Below, one piece after another: positions 41,314 to 48,932 of a DNA stretch of 64,000 nucleotides. A program made the translations under genes and the position numbers. Every line of letters begins with the position of its first letter. The first letter of the stretch is position 1. The notes under the pieces were generated by a model that saw nothing but the letters and a program-made list of their open reading frames with translations, was not told where the DNA came from and did no database searches. Origin of the DNA: DASWLF01 sp963768765 (lineage in GTDB: Bacteria > Desulfobacterota > Desulfobaccia > Desulfobaccales > 0-14-0-80-60-11). Location: the NCBI GenBank assembly GCA_963768765.1, contig CAVYJK010000026.1, positions 1 to 64,000 on the forward strand. Reading direction: 5' to 3'.

Positions 41314-42486
41314 TTAATCAGCCCGAGGGGGCGGATTTGCATGGGCGCAAGTGGGACAGACGTATAAATCCTGATCCCCGCGCCGCCCCTTCAGGAGAGT
41401 GGCTTGAGTCGCCTCGATGCCACAATCCACACAGCATAAGGGAGTGAAATATTTCTGTCTGAACTTTAAGGCCACGCCCACCAGACTGATGAGCACCGGG
41501 ACCTCCACCAGGGGGCCGATAACCGCGGCGAAGGCCTCCCCCGACTGCAGGCCGAAGACGGCTACGGCCACCGCGATGGCCAGCTCAAAGTTGTTGCTGG
41601 CGGCAGTAAACGACAGGGTGGCGGAAATGCGATAGCCCGCCCCGGCCTTGGCCGACATATAAAACGTGACAAAGAACATGACGAAGAAATAGATAGTCAG
41701 AGGTATGGCGATGCGCACCACGTCCAGGGGGAGCTGCACGATATACTCGCCCTTAAGGGAGAACATCACCACAATGGTGAACAAAAGGGCTATAAGGGTG
41801 ATGGGGCTGATTTTGGGCATGAATTTTTCTTCATACCATTTCAGCCCCTTGCGTTTGACCAGGAAGAAGCGGGTGAACATGCCGCCGAAGAAGGGAATGC
41901 CCAGGTAGATCAAGACGCTTTCCGCCACCTGAAGGATGGTAACCTTGACTTCCAGGCCCGAGGCGACCCCCAGCCAGGCGGGCAGCACCGTGACAAATAT
42001 ATAGGCGTAGACGGAGAAAAAGAGCATCTGGAAGATGGAGTTGAAGGCCACCAGCCCGGCGCAGTATTCCGTGTCGCCTTGAGCCAGGTCGTTCCAGACG
42101 ATGACCATGGCGATGCACCGGGCCAGCCCGATGATGATCAGGCCTACCATGTATTCCGGGTAGCCGCTGAGAAAGGCGATGGCTAACAGGAACATGAGGA
42201 TGGGGCCGATCACCCAGTTCTGGATTAACGACAGGGTCAAAACCTTGAAGTTCTTGAAAACCTGGGGCAGTTCCTCGTAGCGCACCTTGGCCAGGGGCGG
42301 GTACATCATCAATATGAGGCCGATGGCGATGGGAATGTTGGTGGTGCCCACCTGGAAGACGGTCAAAAACTTGGTGAAGCCGGGCAGGAAATAACCGAGG
42401 CCAACCCCGGCAGCCATGGTCAAAAAAATCCACAGGGTCAGGAAGCGCTCTACAAAACCCAGACGTTTGGCAACGGTGGCGGCCAT
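41314..42486 (-). CDS. acr3: ACR3-family arsenite efflux transporter with extra cysteine-rich tail
   Basis: 390 residues, ten membrane spans. The conserved functional cysteine is in IGLARCIAMVIVWNDLA; PIAIGLILMMYPPLAKVRYEEL and TAASNNFELAIAVAV are family blocks. Exports As(III). Unusual is a C-terminal extension of about 45 residues after RQKYFTPL: CCVDCGIEATQATLL, then LYVCPTCAHANPPPRAD, giving a CxxC..CxxC zinc-ribbon-like pattern not typical of ACR3. The arsR gene lies 63 bases upstream, the uspA pair downstream. Confidence 0.93.
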   Translation of the reverse strand: MAATVAKRLGFVERFLTLWIFLTMAAGVGLGYFLPGFTKFLTVFQVGTTNIPIAIGLILMMYPPLAKVRYEELPQVFKNFKVLTLSLIQNWVIGPILMFLLAIAFLSGYPEYMVGLIIIGLARCIAMVIVWNDLAQGDTEYCAGLVAFNSIFQMLFFSVYAYIFVTVLPAWLGVASGLEVKVTILQVAESVLIYLGIPFFGGMFTRFFLVKRKGLKWYEEKFMPKISPITLIALLFTIVVMFSLKGEYIVQLPLDVVRIAIPLTIYFFVMFFVTFYMSAKAGAGYRISATLSFTAASNNFELAIAVAVAVFGLQSGEAFAAVIGPLVEVPVLISLVGVALKFRQKYFTPLCCVDCGIEATQATLLKGRRGDQDLYVCPTCAHANPPPRAD

Positions 42487-42504
42487 AAGTGCTCCTATCT
42501 CTTT

Positions 42505-42527
42505 GATATCCGTATAACCGTTTTATT
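42505..42527. promoter_or_regulatory. Putative ArsR-type operator upstream of acr3
   Basis: GATATCCG-TATAACCG-TTTTATTA, 19 bases upstream of the acr3 start; half-sites resemble those at 42961 and 43426. Confidence 0.45.
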
Positions 42528-42548
42528 AAGTATCTTAAGCCAAAATTT

Positions 42549-42950
42549 TTAAGTTTCAGGCAACCCCTGCGGCGACCTTTTCTGACTGGACTTCAGCCTC
42601 TTGGCGCATTCGGTGTGCCGTTTGGCCTCCAGGCAACGTGCCAGCTGCCCCCGCAGCACCTGGGCTTCAGGCTGAGGCGCCAACATTTCCTCCAGTAGTT
42701 TGAGCAGCTTCTCTCTCGGGCTGTTGGGGGTCACGGCTAAGCGGTAGTTCATCCACAGGCCGTCCCGGCGGTCGGTGACCCAGCCCAAGTGATAGAGATA
42801 GCGCAGGTGGCGGGAGGCCTTGGACTGGGTGATGCCCAAGGCGCCGATGACATCGCAGACGCAAAGTTCTTCTTCCGCCAAAAGGAGCCACAGGATCTTC
42901 AGGCGGGTCTCGTCCGCCAGGGACTTGAAAAACCGGGCCTCCGCTTTCAT
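42549..42950 (-). CDS. arsR: ArsR-family regulator, copy 1
   Basis: 133 residues, winged helix. ARFFKSLADETRLKILWLLLAEEELCVCDVIGALGITQSKASRHLRYLYHLGWVTDRRDGLWMNYRLA. The ELCVCD motif on the recognition-domain helix is the As(III)-binding site of classical ArsR. Tail adds Cys residues (LARCLEAKRHTECAKRL). Directly upstream of acr3; binds probably the site at 42961. Tandem paralog at 43031. Confidence 0.93.
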   Translation of the reverse strand: MKAEARFFKSLADETRLKILWLLLAEEELCVCDVIGALGITQSKASRHLRYLYHLGWVTDRRDGLWMNYRLAVTPNSPREKLLKLLEEMLAPQPEAQVLRGQLARCLEAKRHTECAKRLKSSQKRSPQGLPET

Positions 42951-42960
42951 GATATTCCTT

Positions 42961-42980
42961 TATATCCGGTTAATCGATTA
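42961..42980. promoter_or_regulatory. Putative operator upstream of arsR copy 1
   Basis: TATATCCGGTTAATCGATTA, 11 bases upstream of the start; AT-rich dyad with TCCGGTTA. Confidence 0.5.
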
Positions 42981-43030
42981 AGTCAACACAAAAAAAAATT
43001 AATGATTAAGATAGGTACGGATAATCGGCT

Positions 43031-43417
43031 TCAGGAACACCGGCAGGCCGCGGCGCCCTCGGAGGCGGTTCCCTCCTTGCTTTGCCCTTTGGCCGTCAGC
43101 CACTGTTCCAACCGGTCCCGCAGCGCCTGGGCCTCGGGGCGGGAACCCAGGATCTCCGCCAGCAATTTTAGCTGCTTGTCCTGCGGGCTGCCGGGGGTAA
43201 CGCTCAAACGATAATTCATCCATACCGCCTCCCGGCGGTCGGTGACCCAACCCAGGTGATAGAGATAGCGCAGGTGCCGGGAGGCCTTGGACTGGGTGAT
43301 GCCCAGGACCCCCATGATATCGCACACGCAGAGTTCCTCTTTGGCCAGCAGCAGCCAGAGAATCCTTAGCCGGGTTTCATCCGCCATGGATTTGAAGAGT
43401 CGGGCTTCGCTTTTCAT
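43031..43417 (-). CDS. ArsR-family regulator, copy 2
   Basis: 128 residues from ATG at 43417 (MKSEARLFKSMADETRLRILWLLLAKEELCVCDIMGVLGITQSKASRHLRYLYHLGWV). Same As(III) motif ELCVCD as copy 1; the tail ends AACRCS. An open frame continues upstream to 43663, but that part is a histidine-kinase remnant. Very likely autoregulated through the dyad at 43426, nine bases upstream. Confidence 0.9.
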   Translation of the reverse strand: MKSEARLFKSMADETRLRILWLLLAKEELCVCDIMGVLGITQSKASRHLRYLYHLGWVTDRREAVWMNYRLSVTPGSPQDKQLKLLAEILGSRPEAQALRDRLEQWLTAKGQSKEGTASEGAAACRCS

Positions 43418-43425
43418 AAATTTTT

Positions 43426-43446
43426 TATAACCGGATAACCGGATAT
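43426..43446. promoter_or_regulatory. Putative ArsR-type operator upstream of arsR copy 2
   Basis: TATAACCGGATAACCGGATA: two ATAACCGG direct half-sites within an AT frame, just upstream of the start codon. Best match to the shared motif. Confidence 0.6.
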
Positions 43447-43454
43447 TGTCAAGT

Positions 43455-43684
43455 AAAAAAATTCCCTGGGAGCCCCTATCAGTCTTCTTGGGGGAAAAAG
43501 ATTCCTGCTTTTCCAAGGCAAAGGTGAAAAAAAACGTGGCGCCTTGCCCGGGACGACTGTCCACCCAGATGCGGCCGCCATGGGCGTCGATTATACGCTT
43601 GACGGTGGCCAATCCCAGGCCGAAGCCCCTTTGCCCCGCGGCTCCTGCCCTCCGGTGCTGCAAGCAGGACGGGCAGAAATAGCG
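43455..43684 (-). pseudogene. Histidine-kinase ATPase-domain fragment
   Basis: In frame with and upstream of arsR copy 2: GFGLGLATVKRIIDAHGGRIWVDSRPGQGATFFFTFAL is the G1/G2 box end of a HATPase_c domain. There is no kinase N-terminus upstream; the preceding ~20 residues include CPSC. It is a remnant brought in by a rearrangement. Confidence 0.75.
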
Positions 43685-43711
43685 ACGCTTAAAGGAAAGG
43701 CTATGGAATAA

Positions 43712-44467
43712 TTATGGCTGCGATCCCGGTGCTGCCGCGACTTGCAGATTTTTCAAGAGAAGTGTCCCGTATCTGCGCACATAGACGGTATGGCAGACTG
43801 TAAGCGTGCAAAAGGGCGGGTACAGAACCGCCGCCATCTGAAAAACATAGTAGACGGCTTGAAGAAATGGGACATCTTCAAGAACATTGATAAAACCATA
43901 AAAGCCGAAGACTATGGGCAGTATCACCCCCAAGTATTTGCCCACCATTCTCACCTCCCCGGTGCGGCCGTTCCGGTAGCGAATACCCAAGTCATCCAGA
44001 GCCCACACAAAGGAAAGGAGCAGGGAAACGAGGATGCCGATGCTCAGGACCGCGAAAAAGCGGCCCAGCAGGAATTGTCCGGGCGGCAACACTGCAGACG
44101 ATGATAACGGCGTGCCGGAGTAGCCCTGTAAGACCGCCAGCAACTTGGCGGCTAACAGCAAAGATAGGCCGATGCCCTGGAAGGGACGCAGAAACCAAGC
44201 CTTGCCCTGGGAGATCTCGAGGTTCCGATCCTGGGTGCCCATTAACCCTTTTTCCCGGCGATTGATAAGCCCCTGCACCATCAAACAGAAAACCGGCAGC
44301 AGAAAAAGGGGAAGCGTCAGATTAAGAGAAATGCGCAGATATCGAACCGGAACTTTCCATAACGCGGCAACCCCGCTAAGAAAGGTGAATTCAGTCAGAA
44401 AAGCGGCGATCAGCGTATTTGAGACCATCACGGCAAAGACGGGCCCTAGCCTGAAGAATACGTTCAT
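43712..44467 (-). CDS. Polytopic membrane protein of unknown function
   Basis: About 250 residues from MNVFFRLGPVFAVMVSN (10 codons into a longer frame). Six to seven membrane spans: FAVMVSNTLIAAFLTEFTFLSG, LNLTLPLFLLPVFCLMVQGL, GLSLLLAAKLLAVLQGY, FFAVLSIGILVSLLLSFVWA, LGVILPIVFGFYGFINVL, VYYVFQMAAVLYPPFCTLTVC. Loops are basic. No motif seen that names a family. Opposite to the Spy-like gene; upstream of the kinase remnant. Confidence 0.6.
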   Translation of the reverse strand: MNVFFRLGPVFAVMVSNTLIAAFLTEFTFLSGVAALWKVPVRYLRISLNLTLPLFLLPVFCLMVQGLINRREKGLMGTQDRNLEISQGKAWFLRPFQGIGLSLLLAAKLLAVLQGYSGTPLSSSAVLPPGQFLLGRFFAVLSIGILVSLLLSFVWALDDLGIRYRNGRTGEVRMVGKYLGVILPIVFGFYGFINVLEDVPFLQAVYYVFQMAAVLYPPFCTLTVCHTVYVRRYGTLLLKNLQVAAAPGSQP

Positions 44468-44497
44468 GTGTTTGCCTTCTCCCAGGCGCTGCCTCAA

Positions 44498-44877
44498 ATA
44501 ATATCCTGCAAACCGAGATTAGGCGCCATTCTATCTGCCACTGGCCCAAATCGCGCCCGGCCACTCTTACCCCGAGTTTAATCCCTCTCCCGCAAGAGCA
44601 TAAAGCCGGTCAGAAGAACTCTTGGCCTCCTGGGGTGAGCATCTGCTATACCCGTGAGTGACTGCTTCTTCCTCCTCATATCATCTAACTAACTATATAT
44701 CCATAAGAAATCGCCGCCAAATTCAGTTTCTTAGAGTCTGTTAGGAACAGTGCGTATTCGCCAAAAATCTTTCCCTGGCAAAAAATTTTTATCGACCGCG
44801 CCGGATTTGAATGATATAGGGGTTATATATGATAACAACCGGTTACCCGGATAACCAATCATAACGTAGGAGGTAGC
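44498..44877. other. AT-rich intergenic region between divergent operons
   Basis: About 380 bases. Holds the dyad at 44832-44864 close to the Spy-like gene; otherwise no gene or RNA recognised. Confidence 0.45.
44832..44864. promoter_or_regulatory. Putative ArsR-type operator upstream of the Spy-like gene
   Basis: ATAACAACCGG-TTA-CCCGGATAAC: repeats of ATAAC and CCGG in the same arrangement as the arsR sites, ending 14 bases before the ATG at 44878, preceding a GTAGGAGG ribosome site. Confidence 0.5.
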
Positions 44878-45303
44878 ATGAACAAACAATCACTAAGAAA
44901 AACCTGTGTAATCATTTCCCTGCTGGCGGCCTTGGGTTTGAGTTTAGGGGCCGTGGATGCCGCCTGGGCGCGGGGCGGGTGGGGCTGTATGAATGCGAAT
45001 GTAACCCCGGAGCAGAGCGCCCAGCTCTTTGATCTCAAGCAGCAATTCAGGAACGACACCGCCGGGCTGCGCAAGCAGATGATGGTCAAGAGGACCGAGT
45101 TGGCGGCGTTGTGGCAGAGCGCCACGCCCGACCAAAACCAGATTCAGGCCAAGCAGCAAGAAGTCAACGCCTTGAGAGATCAGCTCCAGGCGAAGCGCAC
45201 GGCCTTCCGGCTGCAGAACCAGCAGATCTGTCCGCAAGCCGGCATGGGCATGGGACGTGGCGCCGGCAGAGGCATGGCCATGGGGCCCGGGGGCCGGTGG
45301 TAA
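44878..45303 (+). CDS. Periplasmic Spy/ZraP-like metal-stress protein
   Basis: 141 residues. Signal peptide (IISLLAALGLSLGAVDAAWA), then a helical hairpin: NVTPEQSAQLFDLKQQFRNDTAGLRKQMMVKRTELAALWQSATPDQNQIQAKQQEVNALRDQLQAKR, and a Gly/Met-rich tail (GMGMGRGAGRGMAMGPG). This is the LTxxQ-family architecture of periplasmic heavy-metal sensors and chaperones. The Met-rich tail could bind soft metals. First gene of a plus-strand block; an ArsR-type site sits upstream. Confidence 0.85.
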   Translation: MNKQSLRKTCVIISLLAALGLSLGAVDAAWARGGWGCMNANVTPEQSAQLFDLKQQFRNDTAGLRKQMMVKRTELAALWQSATPDQNQIQAKQQEVNALRDQLQAKRTAFRLQNQQICPQAGMGMGRGAGRGMAMGPGGRW

Positions 45304-45346
45304 GTGGATGAGGGGAAAGGTTGCCGCCTCTCCTTTCCCCTGCCCC

Positions 45347-45379
45347 ACCTTCTCCCAACCCGCGGGGTTGGGAGAAGGT
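45347..45379. repeat. Perfect long hairpin
   Basis: ACCTTCTCCCAACCC / GGGTTGGGAGAAGGT, 15-base perfect arms with a three-base loop, no T-run. Preceded by a second hairpin GGGGAAAGG / CCTTTCCCC (45312-45340). Possibly an attenuator or mRNA stabiliser between two genes. Confidence 0.5.
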
Positions 45380-45453
45380 TAATGGGGTGAAAGGAATTAA
45401 GGATGGAATCTTCCGGCCTTACCATAACCAACTGATTCAAGGAGGAAAGCACC

Positions 45454-45922
45454 ATGAAGAAATTCGGTAGGTTTATCAGCTTGATCGGTATCCTCGCCCT
45501 GGTCCTGGCCGCCACGGCGGCCTGGGCCCAGCCCGGCATGGGGCCGGGAGGCGGCCAAGGGCCGCGGTTGGGGCGCCGGAGATCCCTACAGCCGGATGTA
45601 TAATCCCAAAACCGTGGAAACCCTCGGCGGCGAAGTGGTGAGCGTGGACAAATTCACCCCCGGGAGGAGAATGTCTTATGGGGTGCATTTCACCCTGAAG
45701 ACCGAAAAAGAGACGATCCCGGTCCACCTGGGGCCCAGCTGGTATATGGAAAAACAAGCCCTGACCATTGCCCCCGGGGATAAAGTGGAGGTCACCGGCT
45801 CTCGGATCACTTATCAAGGGCAGCCCACCATCATCGCCGCGGAAGTGAAAAAAGGCGGCCAGGTCCTGAAGCTGCGGGACGCCGCCGGGGTCCCGGCCTG
45901 GGCCGGCCAAGGCCGGCGGTAA
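45454..45922 (+). CDS. Small periplasmic OB-fold protein, copy A (frameshifted)
   Basis: ATG at 45454 with GGAGG; signal peptide FISLIGILALVLAATAAWAQ. One indel near 45563-45570 joins GRGWGAGDPYSRMYNPKTVETLGGEVVSVDKFTPGRRMSYGVHFTLKT and AGDKVEVTGSRITYQGQPTIIAAEVKKGGQVLKLRDAAGVPAWA. The beta-barrel pattern (GEVVSVDKF, VTGSRITYQG) looks like a nucleic-acid-fold OB domain. A paralog lies at 47017. Periplasmic metal binding is a guess; nothing in the sequence names the ligand. Confidence 0.7.
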
Positions 45923-46035
45923 TCGGACCATTAACCATGGAAATCCACCCTGAGTCAGGGTCGGCCAGGATGGCGGCCGACCCTGCTCTCAATCAGCGCC
46001 AATTAGATGAGCCGGGGACATTGGGGGACTGACAG

Positions 46036-46908
46036 GTGGTTGCCGATGAAAAACCGAGGCAAGGCGGCCAGGGGAACCCAGAGACACTGGCCGAGGTTTG
46101 GGAAGCCGAGCTTAAGGCCAGAGAGCGGCTGGAGCGGATCAGGCACAAGCTCCTGGTGATGAGCGGCAAGGGAGGGGTGGGCAAGAGCACGGTGGCCATC
46201 TACCTGGCCCTGGGATTGGCCGGGCGGGGATACCAGGTCGGCCTGCTGGACGTGGACCTGCACGGCCCGGACATCGCCCGCATGCTGGGACTCAAAGGCC
46301 GACTCCATCTGGGGCCTGAAGGCGGCATCCAACCCCAGACCGCCCGAGATAATTTGAAAGTGGTCTCCATCGAAGGGCTTCTCGCTGATCGGGATGCGCC
46401 GGTTATCTGGCGTGGACCCATGAAGCACAAGGCCATTCGCCAGTTTCTGGGCGAAGTCGAATGGGGCCGGCTGGATTACTTGATCATCGATTCCCCTCCG
46501 GGAACGGGCGATGAACCCATGAGCGTGGCCCAGGTCGTCACCGATGCTCGGGCCGTCATTGTCACTACGCCCCAGGAAATTGCCCTGGCGGACGTGCGTA
46601 AAGCCATCAATTTTTGCCGAAACGTCAACCTGGCGGTCCTGGGGCTGGTGGAAAACATGAGCGGGCTCATTTGCCCCCACTGCGGCGGCGAGATCCACCT
46701 GTTCCGCCAGGGAGGCGGCCGGAGGACTGCCACCGCCAAGGGGATTCCCTTTTTAGGCAGCCTGCCTTTTGATTTGCGCGTTATGGAAGGCGGGGACCTG
46801 GGCCTGCCTCTTGCCGAATCCCCGGAGTCCAGCCCCTTCTCCCGGGCCCTGACGGCTCTGCTCGACGCGGTTGAGGCAAGGTGCCGGGAAATGGGCCAGG
46901 AAAAATGA
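46036..46908 (+). CDS. Mrp/NBP35 P-loop ATPase, iron-sulfur carrier
   Basis: 290 residues. Deviant Walker A in LLVMSGKGGVGKSTVAIYLALGLA, DVDLHGPDIARMLG, LIIDSPPGTGDEPMSVAQVV, and the dimer-bridging CPHC in GLICPHCGGEIHLF that holds a [4Fe-4S] cluster. GTG start. Flanked by two paralogous secreted OB-fold genes, an arrangement without obvious functional link. Likely Fe-S assembly for local redox proteins. Confidence 0.92.
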   Translation: MVADEKPRQGGQGNPETLAEVWEAELKARERLERIRHKLLVMSGKGGVGKSTVAIYLALGLAGRGYQVGLLDVDLHGPDIARMLGLKGRLHLGPEGGIQPQTARDNLKVVSIEGLLADRDAPVIWRGPMKHKAIRQFLGEVEWGRLDYLIIDSPPGTGDEPMSVAQVVTDARAVIVTTPQEIALADVRKAINFCRNVNLAVLGLVENMSGLICPHCGGEIHLFRQGGGRRTATAKGIPFLGSLPFDLRVMEGGDLGLPLAESPESSPFSRALTALLDAVEARCREMGQEK

Positions 46909-46973
46909 AGTATCCGGAAAAAATTGATTTGGGACCGCCGGTTTAGCTTTTTTGCGCTGTTATATATGCAGGA

Positions 46974-46990
46974 AACCGATTATCCGCATT
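46974..46990. promoter_or_regulatory. Possible ArsR-type half-site before the second OB-fold gene
   Basis: ACCGATTATCCGCATTA about 27 bases upstream of the ATG at 47017; weak match to the dyads at 42961 and 43426. Confidence 0.3.
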
Positions 46991-47016
46991 ACCAGTATTT
47001 GAGAGGTAACGTAGCC

Positions 47017-47463
47017 ATGAAAAAACGCCGCTCCTTAGGCCTTGTAGCTATGACCATCGGGCTTTTGAGCCTGATGTTCACGGTATCCTCATCATGGGCG
47101 CAGAGCGGACGGCGCCTCCATTACAGCACGCTGTTCAACCCCAGGACCGTGGGAACCGTCTCCGGAGAAGTGGTGCGGGTGGAGCATGCTTTCTCGGGGA
47201 GCGGGAAGGATTATTGTGTCCATGCCATGCTGAAGACCCCTAAAGGGCAGGTGACTGCGATCCTGGCGCCCAAGGGTTACATGGAAGAACAGGGGCTTAC
47301 CATCGACCGGCAAGACCGGGTGACGGTCACCGGCTCTTTGATCTCCGTCCTGGGAAAGCCCTTCCTCCTGGCCATGGAGGTGACCGGCGACCGCACCATG
47401 AAGCTCAGGGAAGCAAGCGGCCGTCCGGCCTGGGCGGTGGGCGACGACTGGCACATTCATTGA
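47017..47463 (+). CDS. Small periplasmic OB-fold protein, copy B
   Basis: 148 residues from ATG at 47017 (chosen over the longer 46924 frame because it begins with a signal peptide, GLVAMTIGLLSLMFTVSSSWAQ). Body: TLFNPRTVGTVSGEVVRVEHAFSGSGKDYCVHAMLKTPKGQVTAIL, then DRVTVTGSLISVLGKPFLLAMEV. The order of motifs is the same as in copy A (YNPKTVETLGGEVV...). Intact here. Periplasmic; unknown function. Confidence 0.75.
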   Translation: MKKRRSLGLVAMTIGLLSLMFTVSSSWAQSGRRLHYSTLFNPRTVGTVSGEVVRVEHAFSGSGKDYCVHAMLKTPKGQVTAILAPKGYMEEQGLTIDRQDRVTVTGSLISVLGKPFLLAMEVTGDRTMKLREASGRPAWAVGDDWHIH

Positions 47464-47503
47464 GCGGCAGCAAATACCTGCTTTACTAAGGAGATGAAGG
47501 GTT

Positions 47504-48862
47504 ATGCCTGCGGACCTGGCTTTAACTTCAAAACATCGGTATTTTCCCCGGCCCCGGCGCCTGGCCAATCTCGACCTGTGGCTGAAAATCGCGGTGCCCC
47601 TGTTTCTCCTGGCGTCCCTATTCATTGCGGTCGATTCGGGGTTCTTCAACGGTTATCTGCGGCTCTTCCAGCGGAACACCTATACAACCTTCCTCTCCAC
47701 CCTGGGGGCGATGTACGCCCTGGCCTTTCTGGCCATGCAATTGGTGCGCACGGTGCTCTGGTGGCGCTACCGGCCCTATTCCGTCCCCGCCGGCCCCCTG
47801 CCGCCGGTGACGGTGCTCATCCCTGCTTACAATGAAGGGGCCATGGTGGAAAAGGCCCTCTACTCGGTGGCTGCCGCTGACTATCCCAAAGACCGCCTGG
47901 AGATCATCTGCATCGACGACGGCTCCCGAGACGACACCTGGGACTATATCCGGCGAGCCCGCCAGCGCTACCCCCACCTGATTCAGGCCATTCGCTTCCC
48001 GAAAAACCGGGGCAAGCGGGAAGCCCTGTATGCCGGTTTTCTCCAGGGCCGGGGCGACTATTTCATCACCGTGGATTCGGACAGCGTCATTGAACCGGAT
48101 ACCCTGAAGCAAATTCTGGCTCCCCTGCTGCAAAGCCCCAAAATCGGCGCAGTGGCGGGCAACGTCAAGGTTTACAACCGCACCGCCAACCTCCTGACTC
48201 GCATGGTGTGGGTCAGGTTTGTCCTCTCCTTTGATTTTCTTAGGGCCTCCCAGTCCATGTACGGCTTCGTGTTCTGCACCCCCGGGGCCCTGTCCGCCTA
48301 CCGCCGGGAGGCCATCTTCCCCATCCTGGATGAATGGCGCCAGCAGACCTTTCTGGGAGTGCGCTGCACCATCGGGGAGGACCGGGCCTTTACCAACCTG
48401 GTGCTGCGGCAGGGCTATGACACCGTGTACCAGCGCACCGCCGTGGTCTACACCACCGTTCCCGAGCACTACCGGGGCCTGTCCCGCATGTTCCTCAGGT
48501 GGGACCGCAGCAACTTCCGGGAATCCCTGGTCCAGCTTTCTTACATGTTCACCCGATACCGGACCCGAAACCGGCTGCTGCCCATCATTGACTTTTTCGT
48601 TCGGGAGCTGGAGTTTCCCGTCACCCTCATCTTTCTCCCCCTGATGCTGGCGTCGTTTCTCTGCTGTCCCATCCTGATCGTGAAATTTGTGAGCGGCATG
48701 GCTCTGGTCTCTTTCTTTCTAACCTCTTACTACCTGCGGCAAGAGCGGGATGCGGACTTCATTTACGGGGTCATCTATTCCTTTTATGCCTTTCTCTTTC
48801 TCCGCTGGGTTCGGCCTTATGCCTTTCTCACCCTGCGGGACGGCCGCTGGTTGACGCGGTAG
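47504..48862 (+). CDS. Processive family-2 glycosyltransferase
   Basis: 452 residues, NodC/HAS/cellulose-synthase-like. Two N-terminal membrane spans (VPLFLLASLFIAVDSGFFN, STLGAMYALAFLAMQLV), catalytic domain with VTVLIPAYNEGAMVEKAL, CIDDGSRDDT (D1), TVDSDS (DxD), and GEDRAFTNLVLRQG. The acceptor motif is FLRWDRSNFRES, a variant of QxxRW. Two or three C-terminal spans. Makes a membrane-exported polysaccharide, product not determinable. Single gene in a metal-resistance region. Confidence 0.88.
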   Translation: MPADLALTSKHRYFPRPRRLANLDLWLKIAVPLFLLASLFIAVDSGFFNGYLRLFQRNTYTTFLSTLGAMYALAFLAMQLVRTVLWWRYRPYSVPAGPLPPVTVLIPAYNEGAMVEKALYSVAAADYPKDRLEIICIDDGSRDDTWDYIRRARQRYPHLIQAIRFPKNRGKREALYAGFLQGRGDYFITVDSDSVIEPDTLKQILAPLLQSPKIGAVAGNVKVYNRTANLLTRMVWVRFVLSFDFLRASQSMYGFVFCTPGALSAYRREAIFPILDEWRQQTFLGVRCTIGEDRAFTNLVLRQGYDTVYQRTAVVYTTVPEHYRGLSRMFLRWDRSNFRESLVQLSYMFTRYRTRNRLLPIIDFFVRELEFPVTLIFLPLMLASFLCCPILIVKFVSGMALVSFFLTSYYLRQERDADFIYGVIYSFYAFLFLRWVRPYAFLTLRDGRWLTR

Positions 48863-48932
48863 CCGGGGGCGGAAGATTTTTTCCGAGGGTGCTAAGGGTA
48901 ATTTCCTGGGTCCCTCCTCTAGTGAGTAGCGC

